NCBI GenBank assembly: GCA_947626405.1
Contig: CANQSE010000069.1
Coordinates: 1 to 9,160, forward strand
Reading direction: 5' to 3'
Source: an uncultured Acetatifactor sp.
GTDB taxonomy: Bacteria; Bacillota; Clostridia; Lachnospirales; Lachnospiraceae
DNA: 9,160 nucleotides
Of the stretch, positions 6,447 to 9,160 are shown one piece after another. Made by a program: the position numbers and the translations under genes. The notes under the pieces were generated by a model. The model did not search any database and was not told where the DNA came from. It saw only the letters and a list, made by a program, of their open reading frames with translations. Within the stretch, counting starts at the first letter, position 1. Each line of letters opens with the position of its first letter.

Positions 6447-7343
6447 ATGAAAAAAGCAGTTCGTTTTGCAACTACACTTTCTCTGGTATTTGCCCTGGGC
6501 ATGTTTACCCTTGCAGGATGCTCGGGAAGCAACGATACGGAGAACAACAATCAGAGCAGCCAGGATTCCACTGACGGTCAGGATTCTAATGATGGTCAGG
6601 ATTCTAACGACAGCCAGGATTCTAACGATGGGCAGGATTCCGCTGATGGACAGGATTCCAGCGACGGTCAGGATTCCGGAAACGAGACAGCCGAGGGCGT
6701 TATGACCCACGACGAGTACATTGCCGCTGAGAACGATGCGGAAGTTGTTATCGACACTTATGTTCAGGCTAAACAGGCCTGGTGGGAGGACAAGGCAACC
6801 GTATACGCTCAGAGCCCTGACGGCGCTTACTTTATCTACGAAATGGCATGCAGCGAAGACGACTATGCAAAGCTTGTACCCGGCACAAAGATCAGAGTCA
6901 CCGGCTATAAGACCGAATGGTCCGGCGAGGTTGAACTTGCCTCGGGCGCTACTTTTGAGATTCTGGGCGGAGACACTTATGTGGCAGAACCCTTCGACGT
7001 GACTTCTCTGCTTGGAACAGATGAGCTCATTGACCATCAGAACGAGTTTGTGTCTTTCAAGGGCATGACGGTTGAGGCATCCACCGACGCCGACGGAAAC
7101 GATGTGGCTTTCCTTTATAAGTACGACGGTTCCGGTCAGGACGGCGACGACCTGTATTTCAACGTTTCCATGAACGGTCAGACCTACACGTTTACCGTAG
7201 AGTCCTATCTGTGCGACAACACGACTGACGTATACAGCGCGGTAAAGGCTCTGAATATCGGCGATGTAATCGACATGGAAGGTTTCCTTTACTGGTATGA
7301 GGGCGTAAATCCCCACATCACTTCCGTAACCGCAGCTCAGTAA
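6447..7343 (+). CDS. Lipoprotein with DS-x-DGQ repeat linker and probable OB-fold domain(s)
   Basis: A 298-aa secreted lipoprotein: basic start, hydrophobic core (8-22) and lipobox LAGC with lipidated Cys25. Residues 26-80 are a flexible spacer rich in Asp, Ser, Gly, Asn and Gln, including about six QDSxDG hexapeptides (39-77). Residues about 85-298 are folded, acidic and beta-rich. The order THDEYIAAENDAEVVIDTYV (88-107), a strand with KATVYAQ, then GTKIRVTGY resembles OB-fold modules of secreted Firmicutes lipoproteins. A second, similar module probably spans 185-298 (EFVSFKGMTV through ALNIGDVIDMEGFLYWYEG). The OB assignment is inference from pattern and no catalytic residues are evident. 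A perfect AAGGAGG (6433-6439) lies 7 nt before the ATG. The gene stands alone between its own promoter and a strong terminator. The acidic surface and long spacer would suit ligand or cation binding in the cell wall, but the function is unknown. Confidence 0.85.
   Translation: MKKAVRFATTLSLVFALGMFTLAGCSGSNDTENNNQSSQDSTDGQDSNDGQDSNDSQDSNDGQDSADGQDSSDGQDSGNETAEGVMTHDEYIAAENDAEVVIDTYVQAKQAWWEDKATVYAQSPDGAYFIYEMACSEDDYAKLVPGTKIRVTGYKTEWSGEVELASGATFEILGGDTYVAEPFDVTSLLGTDELIDHQNEFVSFKGMTVEASTDADGNDVAFLYKYDGSGQDGDDLYFNVSMNGQTYTFTVESYLCDNTTDVYSAVKALNIGDVIDMEGFLYWYEGVNPHITSVTAAQ
6561..6677 (+). repeat. In-frame 18-bp tandem repeat, 6.5 units
   Basis: Units starting CAGGATTC recur every 18 bp from 6561 (6561, 6579, 6597, 6615, 6633, 6651, and a half unit at 6669). 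They encode QDSTDG, QDSNDG, QDSNDS, QDSNDG, QDSADG and QDSSDG. The third codon pair varies and synonymous differences have built up, so the array is not freshly expanded. Being a multiple of 3, copy-number change would keep the frame. Confidence 0.95.
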
Positions 7344-7374
7344 GGACAGAGGATTAAGTAAGACATAAGATCAC

Positions 7375-7414
7375 AAAACAGCGTATTCCCCAAAAGGGAA
7401 CACGCTGTTTTTTT
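7375..7414 (+). terminator. Strong intrinsic terminator, probably bidirectional
   Basis: AAAACAGCGT-A-TTCCC (7375-7390) pairs with GGGAA-C-ACGCTGTTTT (7396-7411) around a CAAAA loop, with one mismatch, and is followed by a T-run to 7414. On the minus strand the same stem is followed by TTTTGTG, a weaker U-tract, and begins directly after the TAA of the FRG gene. It therefore ends both the lipoprotein transcript and, likely, the convergent minus-strand transcript. Confidence 0.88.
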
Positions 7415-8162
7415 AGATTTCATAGGAACGTCTCAGATCGTTTGAAATGTGCTCAGGCTCAGGGTACACAAACCCTTCCGTGATGCCGAATACCCTCAGG
7501 CTCTCCAGGAAATACTGTCTGCGCTCCGACGGAATGATTATTTTATACAATGTCTCCGAATCGCAGATATCAACAAGCTTTCTCAGAGAGTTATGGATGG
7601 TGAAGTTTGCCTGCTGGGAATACATCCTCATGTTGTTTTCCGTGGAGCGGCAGGCAATTATCTTATCCGCCACCTCCGGATTATGCCCTCTCTCCTTAAA
7701 AGCCGGAAGGAGCATGTCCTGTGCCGTGTCGGCATCGAGAGGATAAATATAATTGCCGAAGCCCTCCCTTTCATTGAACCTGCATGGCGACAGTACCCAT
7801 ACGCAGGCATCCGTATCAGGATTTTTATAATAGGTCTCCGTGGCAAAAAACACGGCAATAAGCGGCGACTGGCTCCAGTCGAGAAGTCTCGTCGGAAGCC
7901 CGTAATGCTGCATAAGCGACATCCAGGCCGCGTAATTTTTCTTTTCCGGGCATCTGCTTAAAATTGGCTTCACACGGACATAAAAATCGTTTACAAGCGC
8001 CCTCTCGTATTTTATTCTCCGCTCGCTTCGCTGAATAGACGGAAGAAGTATCAGTCTGGCGTCTCCCACTCCGCGGTACCATAGCTTAAGCCCATGGGCC
8101 TCGTACAGTTTATTTACAAATCCCAAAAGTTCGTCTATTGTTCTGATCTTCTGCTCTATCAT
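7413..8162 (-). CDS. FRG-domain protein
   Basis: A 249-aa protein whose motifs fit the FRG domain, named for its F/Y-R-G signature. Visible are WYRGV (28-32, with Tyr29-Arg30-Gly31), the hallmark QHYGLPTRLLDWSQSPLIAV (85-104) followed by FFA, a RMYSQQANFTIH segment (179-190), and the C-terminal GITEGFVYPEPEHI (226-239). There is no signal peptide or membrane helix. The biochemical activity of FRG domains is not established to my knowledge; they appear in varied contexts including mobile and defence islands. Here the gene is 24 nt downstream of a DUF3237-like gene on the same strand, so it is likely in an operon with it. The ATG at 8162 is the only plausible start: a TGA stop lies in frame just upstream. 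AAAGGA abuts the ATG and GGAAGG lies 11 nt upstream, so initiation may be weak. The stop overlaps the terminator T-run. Confidence 0.88.
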   Translation of the reverse strand: MIEQKIRTIDELLGFVNKLYEAHGLKLWYRGVGDARLILLPSIQRSERRIKYERALVNDFYVRVKPILSRCPEKKNYAAWMSLMQHYGLPTRLLDWSQSPLIAVFFATETYYKNPDTDACVWVLSPCRFNEREGFGNYIYPLDADTAQDMLLPAFKERGHNPEVADKIIACRSTENNMRMYSQQANFTIHNSLRKLVDICDSETLYKIIIPSERRQYFLESLRVFGITEGFVYPEPEHISNDLRRSYEI

Positions 8163-8186
8163 TCCTTTACCAGCCTTCCGTTTATT

Positions 8187-8588
8187 TCAGCTATCAGTAC
8201 ACGCGAAAATCCTTACAGTTACTTCATCCTCCGTCGGAGTTACGCTGGAAAAAAGCTTCGCCTCCTGCCAGTGCGACAGGACTTCGCTGTCTGTTACAAT
8301 TGTCGGGGTACAGTTATCCAGACTGCTTCCGTTATTTTCAATAAAAATTTTACATTCCTTTCCCGCAGAGTCTCTCCCCGACAACATATATCTGGCGGAA
8401 AGACTCACAAGGCGATCCCCTTCTATCCTCTGCGTATCCACTCCCGTACCTGTCACCTCTCCAGTGAATCCCTCACCTTCCGCGGTTCCGGTGAAGGGAA
8501 GCATAACAACTCCGTTTTTCCCGTTGTTTACTGAACAGGCATTTGTCACATGTACATGTATCGTCAAAAGCAGCGTCTTATTTTCCAT
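8187..8588 (-). CDS. Probable DUF3237-family protein
   Basis: A 133-aa soluble protein without signal peptide or membrane helix. The arrangement FTGTAEGEGFTGEVTGTGVD (32-51), SLSARYMLSGRDSAGKECKI (63-82) running into FIENNG, then PTIVTDSEVLSHWQEAKLF (95-113) resembles the small beta-barrel DUF3237 family, where an ARY strand, an I-ENNG/NRG turn and a P-F-T segment recur. The assignment is by motif pattern only. The family has no settled activity, though members often sit beside metabolic enzymes. The ATG at 8588 has a modest GGGGA upstream. The gene lies between the oxidoreductase (97 nt upstream, across a palindrome cluster) and the FRG gene (24 nt downstream), all on the minus strand. A small hypothetical barrel protein is the safe reading if the family call fails. 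Confidence 0.72.
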   Translation of the reverse strand: MENKTLLLTIHVHVTNACSVNNGKNGVVMLPFTGTAEGEGFTGEVTGTGVDTQRIEGDRLVSLSARYMLSGRDSAGKECKIFIENNGSSLDNCTPTIVTDSEVLSHWQEAKLFSSVTPTEDEVTVRIFACTDS

Positions 8589-8599
8589 TTCCCCATTCC

Positions 8600-8619
8600 A
8601 AGGCGAATTAATTCGCCTT
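8600..8619. repeat. Perfect 20-bp palindrome
   Basis: AAGGCGAATTAATTCGCCTT is its own reverse complement. It sits 11 bp upstream of the DUF3237-like start on the minus strand, where it could occlude translation, act as an operator or be a REP-type element. The GCGAAT/ATTCGC arms recur in the hairpin at 8641-8663. Confidence 0.7.
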
Positions 8620-8640
8620 TAGCGTTTTACGCGACGGGGC

Positions 8641-8663
8641 GACGCGAATCTCAAATTCGCGTC
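8641..8663. repeat. Perfect 9-bp hairpin with GCGAAT/ATTCGC arms
   Basis: GACGCGAAT (8641-8649) and ATTCGCGTC (8655-8663) pair around CTCAA. A small hairpin, GCGT-TTT-ACGC (8622-8632), lies between this and the palindrome at 8600-8619. No T-run follows on either strand, so it is not a classical terminator for the oxidoreductase upstream. Confidence 0.65.
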
Positions 8664-8685
8664 TGCCATCACTAATCCTCTCTTA

Positions 8686-9160
8686 TCACTTATAAAGCAG
8701 CCGCACCATACGCCCTTTGTCCTCTGCACTCTCGTACATTGCAAAGACGGCTCTCATGGTGTTTGCGGCGTCCGCAGGTGAAAAGTAAAGTCCCTCGTCA
8801 TAATATCGCCTGAGCAGCTTCTCATGGCCGCTTCCCCAATATGCCTTTCCCACGGCAGCCGGCACATCCTCGGCTTCGATGTGTCCGTTTATCCAGAGAC
8901 TGTTCTCCATATATCTCGCTATGCCGTTTTCAAATACAATCTCCAGAAATGGAGCGGAATTTTCCTTGTAGCCGTTGGTGGCATAAAATATTCCCTCATG
9001 ACCGTTTTTAAAATAAATGTGCGCCATGCAGGCATCTTCCACATCTATTATGCCGTCCAGCGAAAAATTATCCATACGGGCCCTGACCGCTTCGATCTCC
9101 CCCGTAAGGTAGCCCATCAGATCCAGCGTATGAATCGCCTGATTTATTAACACTCCGCCG
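8686..9160 (-). CDS. Gfo/Idh/MocA-family oxidoreductase, C-terminal part (5' end outside window)
   Basis: The open frame runs off the right edge. The first visible residues, GGVLINQAIHTLDLMGYLTG, are the usual mid-protein start of the Gfo/Idh/MocA C-terminal domain (GG-x-L-x-x-x-x-x-H-x-x-D), with the conserved His that helps line the active site. The GTG at 9153 lies inside this motif and is not a real start; the missing part should hold the N-terminal Rossmann fold and EKP motif. About 157 residues are visible, continuing with the beta-sheet IDVEDACMAHIYFKNGHEGI and ending FAMYESAEDKGRMVRLLYK. Such enzymes oxidise or reduce sugars, inositols or related polyols with NAD(P). The usual Asp before the His is Asn here (LINQ), as in part of the family. 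It is probably the upstream member of a minus-strand set with the DUF3237-like and FRG genes. Confidence 0.87.
   Translation of the reverse strand, partial: GGVLINQAIHTLDLMGYLTGEIEAVRARMDNFSLDGIIDVEDACMAHIYFKNGHEGIFYATNGYKENSAPFLEIVFENGIARYMENSLWINGHIEAEDVPAAVGKAYWGSGHEKLLRRYYDEGLYFSPADAANTMRAVFAMYESAEDKGRMVRLLYK

Noticed and set aside
6561..6677. Possible CRISPR or regulatory repeat array
   Set aside because: The units are contiguous 18-bp repeats without spacers and lie in frame within a coding region.
6363..7316. 317-codon open frame on the minus strand opposite the lipoprotein
   Set aside because: The + strand frame has a perfect Shine-Dalgarno, lipobox, promoter and terminator. The minus frame is its antisense shadow, kept open by the codon bias and the 18-bp repeats (which give repetitive RILTI-type residues).
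7449..7961. 170-codon + strand open frame opposite the FRG gene
   Set aside because: No ribosome binding site or family motif; the minus frame carries the complete FRG signature.
8686..9153. Complete 155-aa protein starting at 9153
   Set aside because: The codon is a GTG valine inside the GGVLINQAIH motif of a Gfo/Idh/MocA domain and the frame stays open to the window edge, so the gene is truncated.

Overview
The window looks like chromosomal DNA from a gut-type Clostridia bacterium, most likely a Lachnospiraceae relative. The basis is moderate GC content, strong AGGAGG-type ribosome binding sites, Gram-positive style lipoprotein signals, TATAAT promoters and a CUT1-type sugar ABC operon. 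The family assignment is inference; no rRNA or marker gene is present.

Layout. 1-120: end of a palindromic intergenic repeat that runs off the left edge. 220-819 (+): conserved-looking protein of unknown function. 833-1345 (-): O6-methylguanine-DNA methyltransferase, convergent with the previous gene. 1346-1748: divergent intergenic region holding a roughly 246-bp inverted-repeat element (1419-1664) between two outward-facing promoters. 1749-6328 (+): four-gene ABC importer operon (ATPase, two permeases, substrate-binding lipoprotein) behind a near-consensus promoter. 6447-7343 (+): lipoprotein with an Asp/Ser/Gly/Gln hexapeptide repeat linker and its own promoter, closed by a strong terminator that probably serves both strands. 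7413-9160 (-): a co-directional set, read from the right edge: Gfo/Idh/MocA-type oxidoreductase (5' part missing), a probable DUF3237 protein, and an FRG-domain protein.

How the genes fit together. The ABC operon encodes a full importer: the lipoprotein binds solute outside the membrane, two EAA-loop permeases form the channel, and the MalK/UgpC/MsmX-type ATPase drives transport. The substrate cannot be read from sequence; carbohydrate or a glycerol-phosphate-like compound is the family expectation. The oxidoreductase at the right edge would fit sugar or polyol metabolism, but it is on the other strand behind a terminator, so a link is only suggestive.

Most unusual points: (i) the palindromic element at 1419-1664, which folds on paper into a multi-branched RNA with wobble pairs favouring the + strand, and whose arm is repeated exactly, inverted, at 1-38; (ii) the substrate-binding lipoprotein with an extra C-terminal membrane anchor; (iii) an FRG-domain gene in a metabolic neighbourhood; (iv) a cluster of palindromes with shared GCGAAT/ATTCGC arms at 8600-8663. 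I see no CRISPR array, transposase, integrase, phage gene or recognisable defence system.
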